NCBI GenBank assembly: GCA_916048095.2 | Contig: OU696572.1 | Coordinates: 10,807,376-10,871,375, forward strand | Origin: Sacculina carcini | Taxonomy: Eukaryota; Arthropoda; Thecostraca; Sacculinidae | Direction of reading: 5' to 3' | DNA length: 64,000 nucleotides | Program-made: the position numbers and the translations under genes | The notes under the pieces: generated by a model | What the model was told of the DNA's origin: nothing | What the model saw: the letters and a program-made list of their open reading frames with translations, nothing else | The model's database searches: none | Shown here: positions 45,201-55,600 of the stretch, piece by piece | Numbering within the stretch: position 1 is the first letter of the stretch | Layout of the letters: each line of letters starts with the position of its first letter

Positions 45201-48200
45201 AATCTTCCCACCGTGATCCCTCAGCATGACGCTTTATAAAGCTACATGCGACTCTAAGCCATCCCGCGACCGGATAGTGGCCCACCAATACACCACATAC
45301 AGAAAACAGTTCCCGCCTTGTTAACATCGCCGGGATATCAGGTACTGCATTGCCCCTGTGAAACACAAAATTTCCCTGCTCTCTGGAGACTTTCAACCCC
45401 AACACAGCTCCACTCCCTAGAGGCTCTGGACTCTTTGATTTTAGACCAAACTTTTCCAAATGTTGGATCACTTCTGTTACGCTCACCTGAGATTTATCCA
45501 CCAGGATATCATCAATGTACGAACTGGTGGCCCGTCGGATAGTGTCGTTGTTACTCAAGACTGTTTTCAGTATTTTGGACATAATACGCGGAGCGGAACA
45601 TAAACCAAATCCCACTCGGGTCAGACAGTACGTTTTATTCTTGTACTTGACCAGCTGGTACGACCACAAGTCTTTGTCAATTCTCAGCTGTAAATAAGCC
45701 GATTTCAAATCCACTATTGATACGTTCTCACCAGCCTTTCTCCATTGTCGAATCGTCTCATCACATATATCTATCGTGTCATCACCTGTGTGACATCTGA
45801 CGTGCTCGTTAAGTTCCCGAAAATCCAGGACGGGTCGTACTTTATTTTTTGTGGGCTGGACGACAGCCATGAGAGGAGTAATACCCGCCTGCACGTTACT
45901 CTCCCAAGGTACTAATATACCTTCGCTTATCCATTTATTGATCTCTCGATCAAATTCGTCTTTCACATCATCATCAACTTTCTTGTCATACATAGATATG
46001 GTGTTTCTCAACTTCACGGGCTTCTCCTTCCACAGCCATTTAACGGTCCACACATGACCATCAAAAATAGCAGAAAAATCTGAGTCCGACACGGTCACTG
46101 TTGGTTCGTCAGTATTGTTTGCCCGTTCACCAGATACGTCGCTAGTCACACATGCATGTACATCGCCAATGGCATGAACGACCTCCGCCGGGACACTATC
46201 AACCCCAAACCACACCCGGCCATTTTTCACTGTGACACCACCCAACCGATCAATAACATCCATACCAAGAACAACGCTAACACCACCTATCAACTTATCC
46301 GCCACTACGACATGTGCATCTACGCGGACACCGCTTACAACAAGTGTTACACAACCATTACCCTTACAAACAACATGAATTCCATCGAAGGTTTTCATAA
46401 CAGCTTCTCCGCCATAACGAGACACAAAACTAGAATGTACAACAGTCATCGAACAGCCAGTGTCGACAAGAGCATTGGTTTTCACATTTTCACAGCACAC
46501 ATCAACAAATGGTAATGCATGAAAAGGCGCCTTACCGGTGCAGGGGCGACTGTTGGCGCATACGCCACCCCTCACTCGTTTCCCGAATTGTTGCACTGCC
46601 GAGAAGTATGTCCCACTTTGTTGCACGTATAGCAGGTGGGTACCCGCCCTCTGGTTGCACGATCACCTCCGTACCTTCGTACATCCGGACGTCCATCACG
46701 CAGTCCCGTCTGGCAGAAACGCGCCATATGTCCGATCTCGTGACACTGGTAGCACCTGCCGTTGAATCCTGCCGGTCTCTGCACTGCAGTCTCCGTGAGC
46801 TGACGTGCCGCACCCTCATGTTGACTCACTGTTGAAACCTGGCGCACTACTGACACAGCTGACACAGGTCCACCTTGCTCTCCGTTTTTGGTCATTACTC
46901 GAGCGTGACTGATGAGCTCAGACATTTTCATCGTTTGAACATCTGCCATCCTTTGCAGGCTTGAACGAATATAGCCAGGAAATCCATTGACAAATCGTAA
47001 TCTGCAAATGTTCTCCAGCCCTTCACTGCGAAAATTTGCAAGACCAGCAAGCCTGCGAATATCCGTTGCGAAAACATCCACCGACTCTCCCGTCCACTTT
47101 TTCTCGCACAGCTTTTGGAACGCGCAGAATGAGTCGTCTGCATAAGCCGTCTTCAACGCGCTCTCAATTGCATCTGCATCCTCTTGATCTTCTTCCAGCT
47201 CCATAAATTGTGCAAGAGCTTCGCCTTCCAGATTAAGTGCAATAAAACCCGCCAGATCATCCACCTTCTTCAATTTAGCCACCAGCTTGACCTTCTTCAG
47301 CCACGACACCACGTCTCCTTCGCCCGTGAACATGCTCAGCGTATAGTCACTTTTGACCGCCTCCATAACGTAGTGGCCGGTTAGCTTGTAGTTCAGTGTA
47401 TTGAAGAAAGGCAGATAAAGAGAAGAAACACAATAAGGATATGCACAATATACACAACACCAGACACAATCACGCTACACCACGACAACCCTCAACGCAA
47501 CACCGTCACTCGCCCACTGCCCGACACATGAGACGCAATACCCGGGCGCGAGACTTGAAACATGAGACGCGTCATATGCACGCGCTCACACACAATAACA
47601 TCCTCCCCTAAAGACGCTCTCGCTCTGCTATCTGCAAACGCTTCGATGAAAGTCAAACTCACACCACACATTTACGTAAGCAAAAACAAAAATAAATACG
47701 GACACAACAGCACATATAATCATGAACACATAGAGAAAAAACATAAAAGTAGTAGTAGCTATTGTCGATTCAAGCGCACTAAAGCTAGTTGAGATTATAT
47801 GGCGCGCCCCACTGTGCGCCCATCCACAGTGGTGACTCCCGGTAGACTCAAGCGGAGGTGTTGATGAACGAACCCGGACCAGGATTCGAACCGCAAACCT
47901 CTGACACGAGAGTTCAGCCAGCCTAACCACTGAGCTACTCGGGAGCTAAAAATGAGAAAAGGAAAATGGAGATAGAAGCGGTGAGAATAAGACGAAAGTG
48001 CGCGAATAAAAAACCTTGAGATGATGTGATTGCGGATAACGTGAGCTGAGCCGGCAAAACAGTAGGCCCACACCGGCCAGACCTGTGTACACGCTGAGAT
48101 CACCAGTGTGTTCATCACCAGCCAAATACTGCGCTGTCAGCCGCTCTAAGCCGGCATCCACGTGCGATTGCAGTCTGCTCGCAAATTCACTCGTCAGCTG

Positions 48201-48818
48201 TGGCACACACACACACACACACACACGCACACACACACACAGAGAAAGACGTGAAGCAGTAATAATAGGAACTTGATAACATGAAGCTGAAATGTGCAAA
48301 ACCATGACAGGAAAAATATAGAACAACAAAGGAAAGGACAGATTAGTTAGTTTGGTTGGTTAATGACGGTTTAAGCGCGCACTAAAGCTAGTTGAGACTA
48401 TATGGCGCGCCCCACTGTGTGCCCATCTACAGTGGTGACTCCCGGTAGACTCAAGCGGAGGTGTTGATGAATAAACCCGGGCCAGGATTCGAACCGCAAA
48501 CCTCTGACACGAGAATTCCGCGCCTAAACAACTGAGCTACTCGGGAGCTCTAGCTATAATTTAATCATATCAATTTAATCAATCAAGCAGTCAATAAACC
48601 TTAATTACTCAATAAATTCAGTTTGTTTTGGGTGTCTAAACTTGAATCAGAATAAAATGGAATACACTACAGAAAAGTCTCGCGTGATTGTTTTCATAAA
48701 AAGTGAAAACACCCACCGTCCACATTCCATCGCGCTGCTCGATTACGTTATGACCAGAAACAGTTTCACTCAGTTGAAAGTCCGCATAAGGATTCTCAAA
48801 CTCCCGACCGCGAGACAT
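39718..48818 (-). CDS. LANCL1: LanC-like protein (LANCL), seven exons, 379 aa, C-terminus not located
   Basis: Eukaryotic homologue of bacterial lanthionine synthetase C; animal members bind glutathione and add it to dehydroamino acids in proteins. Exons: 48717-48818 ([14 protein letters not shown]), 48015-48197, 42601-42803, 41886-42036, 41047-41211, 40186-40371 and 39718-39864, phase-consistent. Recognisable blocks: [64 protein letters not shown] and [16 protein letters not shown]. The zinc ligands are Cys ~315 in QWCHGAP and Cys-His ~361-362 in SLCHG. The usual ~400 aa family member has one further ~60-residue stretch (EWC...EG.AG), which I could not find left of 39718. The donor after exon 2 (AAG/gttttt) and the limits of exon 3 are the least certain. 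Paralogue number is not resolvable. Confidence 0.9.
39865..40185 (+). repeat. (CA)n microsatellite cluster in LANCL intron
   Basis: CA-rich tract with AGAGAGACAG interruptions, filling the 321-bp intron between LANCL exons 40186-40371 and 39718-39864. The sense strand of the gene reads (TG)n right up to the acceptor at 39865-39866. Confidence 0.92.
41255..41322 (-). repeat. Hairpin repeat upstream of LANCL exon 41047-41211
   Basis: Reverse complement reads GCGCGCTTTGAAGACC, TTCGGGTGAATAGCGCG, TTATAAATATC and a TATGTAATGTAATGTATG tail, then TG/GGG-rich sequence and TTTATAG at the acceptor (41212-41213). Same order and transcript orientation as in the CREB gene. Confidence 0.82.
42046..42350 (+). 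repeat. (CA)n microsatellite in LANCL intron
   Basis: Long CA repeat with CACTAACACAC variants, between LANCL exons 41886-42036 and 42601-42803. In transcript sense it is a TG tract ending at the acceptor of exon 41886-42036. Confidence 0.9.
42351..42605 (+). repeat. 108-bp tandem repeat (~2.4 copies)
   Basis: The motif CCACATATATATACACATAG begins at 42351, 42459 and 42567, a constant 108-bp period. Each unit also carries CTATACTACTCTGCTATACC. The last partial copy runs into LANCL exon 42601-42803. Confidence 0.9.
43101..43382 (-). repeat. 3' LTR of the retrotransposon
   Basis: 282 bp. The plus-strand reading starts TGTAGTTCAGTGTATTGAAG and ends ACTCACACCACA. Matches 47387-47668 except at CGATACTCGGG versus CAATACCCGGG. 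Confidence 0.96.
43662..44355 (-). pseudogene. Disrupted integrase C-terminal half of pol
   Basis: Downstream of the premature TAG at 44356-44358, the same frame continues to 43993 with the second catalytic Asp (LLLDNSTAF) and the catalytic Glu ([10 protein letters not shown]). The remaining C-terminal part, with an integrase-tail-like segment ([14 protein letters not shown]), is in a different frame (44120-43662). So there is one nonsense codon and one frameshift between about 44120 and 43993. This copy cannot make a full-length integrase unless these are sequence errors. Confidence 0.85.
44356..46626 (-). CDS. pol: pol: protease, reverse transcriptase, RNase H, N-terminal integrase
   Basis: Frame of 756 codons, expressed by -1 frameshift from gag. 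Aspartic protease motif [11 protein letters not shown] near residue 55. Reverse transcriptase with [18 protein letters not shown] and the YIDD catalytic box ([10 protein letters not shown]). RNase H with [14 protein letters not shown] and [11 protein letters not shown]. Integrase zinc-binding part (HHMG ... CDRCQS) and the first catalytic Asp (LAVDVTHYH). It ends at a premature TAG. The gag-PR-RT-RH-IN order fits Ty3/Gypsy; the sequence is divergent and I did not assign a clade. Confidence 0.92.
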   Translation of the reverse strand: MQQSGTYFSAVQQFGKRVRGGVCANSRPCTGKAPFHALPFVDVCCENVKTNALVDTGCSMTVVHSSFVSRYGGEAVMKTFDGIHVVCKGNGCVTLVVSGVRVDAHVVVADKLIGGVSVVLGMDVIDRLGGVTVKNGRVWFGVDSVPAEVVHAIGDVHACVTSDVSGERANNTDEPTVTVSDSDFSAIFDGHVWTVKWLWKEKPVKLRNTISMYDKKVDDDVKDEFDREINKWISEGILVPWESNVQAGITPLMAVVQPTKNKVRPVLDFRELNEHVRCHTGDDTIDICDETIRQWRKAGENVSIVDLKSAYLQLRIDKDLWSYQLVKYKNKTYCLTRVGFGLCSAPRIMSKILKTVLSNNDTIRRATSSYIDDILVDKSQVSVTEVIQHLEKFGLKSKSPEPLGSGAVLGLKVSREQGNFVFHRGNAVPDIPAMLTRRELFSVCGVLVGHYPVAGWLRVACSFIKRHAEGSRWEDFVGERTQTMIREVISRVKVEDPVKGAWCVPNGGRGIVWSDASSIAIGAVLEVNGKVVEDAAWLRKKGDASHINVAELDAIMKGVNLAIKWELKDVELRTDSATVEAWVKTVLDGDRRIKTKGAAELLIKRRLGNLKELISELGLNIKITLVPTDKNKADILTRVRKNWLMKTGAVCENYCAAAVDVKELHEKHHMGVERTLYLARKMDPNISKDQVKTVIQNCDRCQSIDPAPVVHSPGELHINENWKRLAVDVTHYHQVPYLSVVDCGPGRFAIWRKLKR
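46572..47366 (-). CDS. gag: gag polyprotein with two CCHC zinc knuckles
   Basis: 264 aa from the ATG at 47366, 20 bases inside the 5' LTR. The capsid-like N-terminal part ([40 protein letters not shown]) is followed by [14 protein letters not shown] and [14 protein letters not shown] near the C-terminus. These are nucleocapsid-type RNA-binding knuckles. Ends at TGA 46572-46574, just after a slippery heptamer. Confidence 0.95.
   Translation of the reverse strand: MEAVKSDYTLSMFTGEGDVVSWLKKVKLVAKLKKVDDLAGFIALNLEGEALAQFMELEEDQEDADAIESALKTAYADDSFCAFQKLCEKKWTGESVDVFATDIRRLAGLANFRSEGLENICRLRFVNGFPGYIRSSLQRMADVQTMKMSELISHARVMTKNGEQGGPVSAVSVVRQVSTVSQHEGAARQLTETAVQRPAGFNGRCYQCHEIGHMARFCQTGLRDGRPDVRRYGGDRATRGRVPTCYTCNKVGHTSRQCNNSGNE
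46578..46584 (-). promoter_or_regulatory. gag-pol -1 frameshift site GGGAAAC
   Basis: The minus strand reads TCG GGA AAC GAG TGA in the gag frame, so G-GGA-AAC fits the X-XXY-YYZ slippery rule in the zero frame. A -1 slip leads directly into the pol frame, which is open across this point. The gag stop follows one codon later. Confidence 0.8.
47387..47668 (-). repeat. 5' LTR of the retrotransposon
   Basis: 282 bp, TG...CA ends, near-identical to 43101-43382. The two LTRs are 99% alike by eye, implying recent insertion. Confidence 0.96.
47770..47946 (-). mobile_element. tRNA-derived SINE, copy 1
   Basis: The minus strand starts AGCTCCCGAGTAGCTCAGTG (A box TAGCTCAGTGGTTAGG, 47922-47937), then the B box GGTTCGAATCC (47882-47892), then a non-tRNA body (CTACCGGGAGTCACC, GGGGCGCGCCATATAATCTC). 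About 177 bp, in LANCL intron 2 beside exon 48015-48197. Confidence 0.88.
48372..48549 (-). mobile_element. tRNA-derived SINE, copy 2
   Basis: Same structure and orientation as 47770-47946 with about a dozen differences; the B box GGTTCGAATCC is intact. In LANCL intron 1, on the other side of exon 48015-48197. Confidence 0.88.
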
Positions 48819-49800
48819 TTTAACTTTAAACACAGATGCTAAAAAGATTAACAAAACAAATAATACAAAACACAAAGGAGCACAAAACAACAAAAATTGG
48901 CTTGACACGTGGGTTTGATATTATTTACAAAATTTAGAGTAGCGATGCCAGTTATCGATGTCCCGGAATTCCAAATATTACAGTAGAAATTTTGAATAAC
49001 ACATCATTTCATCACATCATACAACCATTAAAGTAATGAAATAAGAACCATTGGTGTAATTATATAACATGAGTAAAATGTAATACAGAATTATCATTAA
49101 CTGTGGAGCTATCATACGATATTGTACGAAGCCTTGTGAAAAGAAATAATTTAAATGCTCTTTCTGAATATACAATAAAGACTCACTAGAATCAGAGACT
49201 GTATGAAACCGTTAGTACGAATGCATATTAATATTGTCGTACATCGCCGTTGGTGTGAATTCTTGCGTTTTCCTAAATGTATTTTCCACTGACTGGACAT
49301 TGTTGGGGATGAAACCCATTTTCAATCTACAATGAACATGCTAGACAGAAACGGATGTGTATTCACCGTTGTGTTATCAAATTTTGGCGTAATTTTCGAC
49401 AGTGTCAAGCCTGTGGTATTTACCCAAAAAAAATGCCTGATGTGATTCATTGCACATGATGTCATGCGCATGCGCGGATTAAGCCGGAATTTTTTAGCAA
49501 GGCGTTTTAGGTTACATATCGTGCTAATGTAATAGATATCTCGCAAAATAAAAACTGACCGTGTTAGGAGAATTACCAGAAATATTTTGATAGATGTAAA
49601 ATAAAAATAAAAATATATAATATACTGATAGATAACATTATATTGATGATTGATAGGCGTTCCTTTTTCGTACTGGTAATTTTATCATTTATAATGATAT
49701 AAAAATAAATTTGTATACTTTTTTTCAATTCCGGCCCCACTACCCCCTCCCCGCTTATATATCTGGATGCGTGCGTGTGTGTATTTATAATAAAACCAGT

Positions 49801-49843
<43 letters not shown>

Positions 49844-51128
49844 ACAAACAGACATACACGTAGAAATGCACAAAAATATCAAACCCAATCCTGTTTGTAA
49901 TTCTTGTGAAGATATCGAGTTTCACTATTGCACGGGCGTGTTTGCCTGCTTGCAAGCCCCGAGTAAATCCGTACACAGGAAATGCGTCTGATTGTAGATT
50001 ACTCATCCAGGTGATATCACCTTTTTGGTGACATCACTATCAGTGTGTGTGTGTGTGTATGTGTGTATATGTGGTGGAGGTTGGTGAGTGGTTGAGCAGT
50101 GTGCATAGATTAAGTGTTGCAGGTCGGACGCGCTTCAGAAACATCGCCGGTTGAAAGCGGTATGTAGACTATTCCTCTCAATTCATTTTAGCTAGCTCAC
50201 ACTGTTACCTAGTCACAAACGGACGCTGTTTTCTGCCAACTGGACGGTTCATCTATTGCTTAAGTGCGATGTTTTGAGCACTGGGTACCGTGTAAAATCC
50301 TAAAAGAGAACCCCGGATATAAGAGAATACTTTTTCGGGTCCGTCTTCTATACTTTACGTGTGTTTTTCCCTGGATATTAGAGACCTTTTCTCTACTCCC
50401 GAGAAATCTCCTCTATCCGGGCTACACTGTTTAATTTTCTTTTTTCCATATAGACATTGTGAGGTTGAACAAATAAAAGTGAATGGCAGAACTGGCGGAT
50501 CCAGAGGGGAGGTTCAGGGGGTTGAAGCCCCCACAACGTTTCCATCAGCTCCTCATAACTAAGAGGCTCACTAAAAAAGATCAAGATTATCAAGAAAACA
50601 CTATTTCTGTAGAACTTGTTGATATAAGAATTATCGCAAAGACGTTGCATAATGATGCATGTACATAACTGATCGTCCCCAATATTCAGCCCTCCCAAAA
50701 ATTAATTCAACTCCTCCCTAAATTCTACTCTGGATTCGCCACTGATCATACTTTCAATAATACACACGGTGAATGTTTGATTTTATGGCTGTTTTCGGCG
50801 CAAATCAATGTATTTCTTTCACCGCTCTTGCATAAAACACATCATACGGGTATTTTAGTGTAGAAAATGCGTGATTTTCACGTTTTTTGTACTTATTTTC
50901 CCACGACTGTACGTTTCCATTGTGTGTGTGTATGTGTGGGTTTCAGTTATTATTTCGAACATAAATAATACAAATATATCAACAGGAATATCATGCCAAC
51001 GTATTCTGCCCTGTCTAGCCTTGATCTATATAGTTGGGACAATTTTGATTTCAGTTGGGACAATTTTGATTCTACTTTGAACAATTTTGATTTCACTTGG
51101 GACAAATGAAATTTTAAAAGGTATAGTC
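48819..51128. other. LANCL-integrin divergent intergenic region, left part
   Basis: AT-rich, no supported gene. (CA)n at 49801-49840 and a short (TG)n near 50042-50070. LANCL (minus) and the integrin (plus) diverge across 3.36 kb, so both promoters should lie between 48819 and 52173. Confidence 0.5.
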
Positions 51129-51522
51129 CAGTGTTTCTCAACCTTTTTCTTGCTATGGCCCCCTTCAACACAATGCGAGTCCTTTTGGCCCCCAAAACAG
51201 TCCGTGTCTCTCGTAGAAGTCCTTGTGGCTCCATACACACACGGATTGTCGTGTCACGCCTTTCTCAGAGCTCATATACGTCGGTGAATATTTCCACTGA
51301 CCTTGCGTACAGGTGGAGTGAGCACACAAACATCGGTGGATCACAAGAATGAAATGTACAACATCGAAAATATTGATGGAATAAACTGTTTCAACATGAA
51401 TTTTTCGTGGTCCCTGAGAAAATATAGTGGCTTCCCATTTTATATATTCGGTCCTACGGCCCCTCAAAAAAAAAATCACACGGCCTCCAGGGGGACCATA
51501 TGACCCACGTTGAGAAGCACTG
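51129..51522. mobile_element. hAT-like MITE, 'GGCCCCC' family, copy 3
   Basis: CAGTGTTTCTCAACCTTTTT ... CGTTGAGAAGCACTG, interior as in 13540-13869 (GTCCTTGTGGCTCCATACAC). I see no convincing 8-bp duplication, so it may be old. Confidence 0.82.
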
Positions 51523-51654
51523 ATCTATATCAGGATTTTTTCTCATCTATACACGGCTGGATACGACCTGTCTGTGTCAACCATTGATTGACGGATGCTG
51601 GGTGGTGCCACATCAGATGTGTGGTATCATCAGAGCAAAGAGAGGTGTTAAAAG

Positions 51655-52004
51655 CAAGGGTGTAGATTTGTGTCGAGGCTCGGGGGGATGACAGTCATCA
51701 TGCATTAGTGTTCAAAGTTGACTCAGTTGGTCAATTACATGAGACCCTCAATTATTTTCGGCCTATTCAATTACAACACACATAGCTCAATGAAAAAGTA
51801 TATTGCGTAAAATAAATGTTCACATATTTACAAGTTTGTCCATTTTTCATGTATTGTAATTTTTTGCTATGCTGATTTTGATGATAATATACCCAATAAA
51901 CTGAACTTAGCAGAATTATAGGGGAGTATAATTGCATATTCATACCCCCAGGCAATTTGTCGGGGGTATATATACCACCCACATCCCCAGGATCTACGCC
52001 CATG
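51655..52004 (+). mobile_element. hAT-like MITE, 'GTAGAT' family, copy 2 (TSD gttaaaag/gttaaaat)
   Basis: CAAGGGTGTAGAT ... ATCTACGCCCATG ends; flanks at 51647-51654 and 52005-52012. Lies 170 bp upstream of the integrin start codon, so it is in the promoter or 5' UTR. Confidence 0.88.
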
Positions 52005-52173
52005 GTTAAAATTAATTAAATTTATCTGAGTTGATCATCGCACATATTCTACTACATATACTGTATGTTATCCTATGAAGAAGAGAACTCTATGGCAACC
52101 AACAAGCTGACGATTGTTAATTCCACCTTTCAATCTTGGTTTTCAGATTTCGTCACTACGATACCGGAGCAAT

Positions 52174-52470
52174 ATGGCGGTCGCGGCTAGGGCGGCGGGA
52201 CAGGGTTGTGGTGTAATGATGGTGTTATTGGTGGCGGTGCTGGTGATGACGATGATGACGTCATCATTCAGTGTGCTCGCCACCGAAAAGCTGATCCAGT
52301 CGAACCCGTGCTCGGGCAAATCCACGTGTAGCGAATGTCTCCAGACTCCCTCCTGTTCGTGGTGCGCCGTCGTTGTACGTAAACACTAACACACTCACAC
52401 ACACTAACACACACACTAACACACACACACACACACACACACTAACACACACACACACACACACTAACAC

Positions 52471-52513
<43 letters not shown>

Positions 52514-52626
52514 CACACACACTAACACACACACACACACACACACTGACACACACATGCTAACACACACACACACACAGGCTAACACACACACACACTG
52601 ACACACTCACACAGACACACACACAC

Positions 52627-52683
<57 letters not shown>

Positions 52684-55600
52684 TTCCTGGCTATCCTATT
52701 GGTGCTAACAGGGCAGATACGAGGTCTTATGCTCCTTTCCTCCTAAGGATGAACTTTATGGTAAATTCTCACATCATGCGTGAGACAGCGGTGCTCCTCA
52801 ACACTCGAGTCCCTCGAAGAACGGTTACCGCGGATCTGGGTGTAAGAGAGGTTTTATTTGTCGAGACGAAATCGATGTCTTCTTTTTGGGACACCCTTAT
52901 GTCGGCGTGGTGCAGTTTAACTCGACTAAATATAGAGCAACCTTTGAGAGGACTCGAAAGCAACGTTTTCCAAATGTGAAACGCTTCTCGACTGCTTGAA
53001 GACTTCTGCCAATAATTTGCTAACATCACATTAAGACAATTCGACTCCTCTGCACACATTTTATCAGTATGTAGTGTGCGTATTATCTATTCGTCTATCA
53101 TTTGTGTATTCCTGTCAGTGGCGGCGCCAAGGGGGGGGGGGGCTTGGAAGGGCTGAAAAACCCAACAATTGTGCCAAACCTCCCTGAGTCCCCCTAAGAA
53201 ACTCTAATTATTAGCATTTTGAGTGTAGTTTCTCATATTACGCACAAAGCTCCGCATTTTTTTCTTTGACCCTTTTAGCCCCAACCGGAAAAATCCTGAC
53301 ACCGCCATTGATGCCTGTCGTATTTTCAAGTGCACACAACTCTCTCATTGATGCAGTAAAAAGTGACAGACCACACCCGAATCTCTGGCGCAGTGACAGA
53401 GTAAAAAATGGCATCGCTGATTTTGCGCACGCAATGAATCATGCACATTCGCCTTGAAACGTAATCCGAATGATTTACTTATCGGACGAGTAAAAGACGA
53501 TCAATCGAGAAAAAACGTGATTTCAATATTTCATATATGACACAAGCATTGACGCTTTTCCAGAAATGTTAGCGCGTTAAATATCATATCAATTTATGAA
53601 ATGCAATCAGAGCATTTAAATGTTTCAATGCTAGCAGAAACTAATAAACCAAGTTGAAATAACTTGAATAAGTGGATGATTTGCCAGTTACAAACGTTTT
53701 TTAAATTTAAATTTCATAAATCAAACTCGAAATTCTGCCTAATATTTTTAGGTGATGCTGTCATGAAATGTTATCTTCAAAATATTTCACATTTATTCTT
53801 GATATTGGTAATTTTCATTATAATAGCTCCTCGAGAAGACTTCTATAACTTCTATATCTTCTCTCCTTGTTCGCTCAGCAGCATCATATAAATCAAGGGT
53901 GCTTAATCGGGGTGCTCGCATTTCTAGCTGCTTCCTAGGGGGTGCAAGGATTCCTGTGGATTTTTTCAAAGAAATTATATTCTCAACCTATGCATTATAT
54001 TTTTCCTGAAAAATGTAGTTTTGCTTTATTCTCTTAAAATAATTGTATGAATGAATATTGAATAACAAGAGTTTTGTTATTACGTCGTTTGTATTTGTAT
54101 ATTTCGTGTAAATTTATCAAGAATACAAGGGTGGTAGAACTGACTGCTTATTTGAAAGGGGTATCAACACTCAGAAAGGCTAGGAACGATTGATATAAAT
54201 GCCCTATTGATACATCGGCGCGAAAACAGAAAGATCGATCAATGATACATAGTCAGATGGTCGCTAGTTACTATATCCGACCGAAAGCAAGTTTTGTTTT
54301 CAGTCCTGAAAGGTGGCTAAGAACCCTCCGAGCTGTACAATATTGGGTAATCAGGTTTGGTCGCCCAAGATTCGGCCAGGTTTCCACCGTGTACATACTG
54401 GTTGTACCGGTTACATGGCCCCTTGTAGGACGTAACCAAACATTGCTCAGACAGGATATGTAATATATATAGGGATTTTCTTCGAATATGTTTTGATAGC
54501 ATGCGATGTCAAATAATGATATGATGAGTTAGGAGAGATAGGTTTTATATTTATTCTTAGATATGTTAGGTTACATATTTGATGTTGAGCATTTGAGCAT
54601 GCTGTCAAAAATATTTTCATTATTCGGTTATAAGCTTGAAAATTTTGTATAATTCGATGGTTCAAATATAACCATTATGCTGTAAAAATGAAATTGTGCT
54701 GGAATCCAATAGAATAAATAGCAATAAATAAATATGTAGACGAATAAAATAAATGAATAATTTATTATATACAGTAAATATTTAATCAATCAAAGTTTTG
54801 TAAAGAATCATAATCCCTTTGAAACGGATGAGATGAAACGTTGCTGGAAGTGTTAGCTGGTAATATTACATTTAGCGCAAGCTATATGACCGCGTGATTA
54901 TTGTATGTGTTATTTTGCAGAACTTCACAAACCCGTACGGCGCGCCGTCACAACGGTGCAACCACGAAGATGTGTTTAAGCAAGGCACACTGCAATGTCC
55001 GGCTGATAAATTAAAATCGTTCGAGAACAGTATGCGCATAGTGCGAAGCGACACGCTGAGTATCTTCGACAAAAACCCAGGCCGTTCCCGGACCAATAAC
55101 GAAAAGGTGCGTGGAATTCATTGGACCAAGTGGAATTCATTGAAAACATGACCTCAGACGATCAATTAACGCCAGCCAAAAATGGGTGGATAATTGTATT
55201 GTTGTTTATTTATTATTTTGCTTTCGAATTCTATTGTTCTCTAGAATTATTTGCTTTTTTAACTCTCTTTCTCTCTATATCCTTTGGGCGCTTCCGGTAT
55301 CTCATGGGGCCACCGCGGCTGGCGTTCTTCCCATGCTACTGGACTTGCCTGTAATTAATAATAATAATAATATTAATTGTATTTCTATATGAGAGAAATG
55401 TTTTGATCGTTGTGTGTTGGTCACACACAACCCAGAAAAAAGCGCCACGCCAGATAATTAGTCCAGGTGCCGCATTCAGCATAACAGTAGGTCACTCTCA
55501 AAAAACAATAAGAGTTTTTGTTGTGTCTTTTACACGTCCAGATCAGATAATTTTAAATGAAGAAAATTGCTTGGATACTTGGAAAAGACTAAAAGCTGAT

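Larger units (their letters stand above)
43101..47668 (-). mobile_element. LTR retrotransposon, 4.57 kb, probably Ty3/Gypsy-type, recently inserted but pol-defective
   Basis: Complete element in LANCL intron 2, same orientation as the gene. Two 282-bp LTRs with TG...CA ends differ at only about two positions. Order gag - protease - reverse transcriptase - RNase H - integrase. Flanks tattt (43096-43100) and cattt (47669-47673) form a 5-bp near-duplication. A purine tract GGGGAGA precedes the 3' LTR (43383-43389). Only 20 bases separate the 5' LTR from the gag ATG, with no TGG-type primer site. A premature stop and one frameshift disrupt the integrase region. Confidence 0.95.

Noticed and set aside
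47871..47946. Possible functional tRNA gene
   Set aside because: A and B boxes are present, but the sequence continues into a SINE body duplicated at 48372-48549 and does not fold as a clean cloverleaf.
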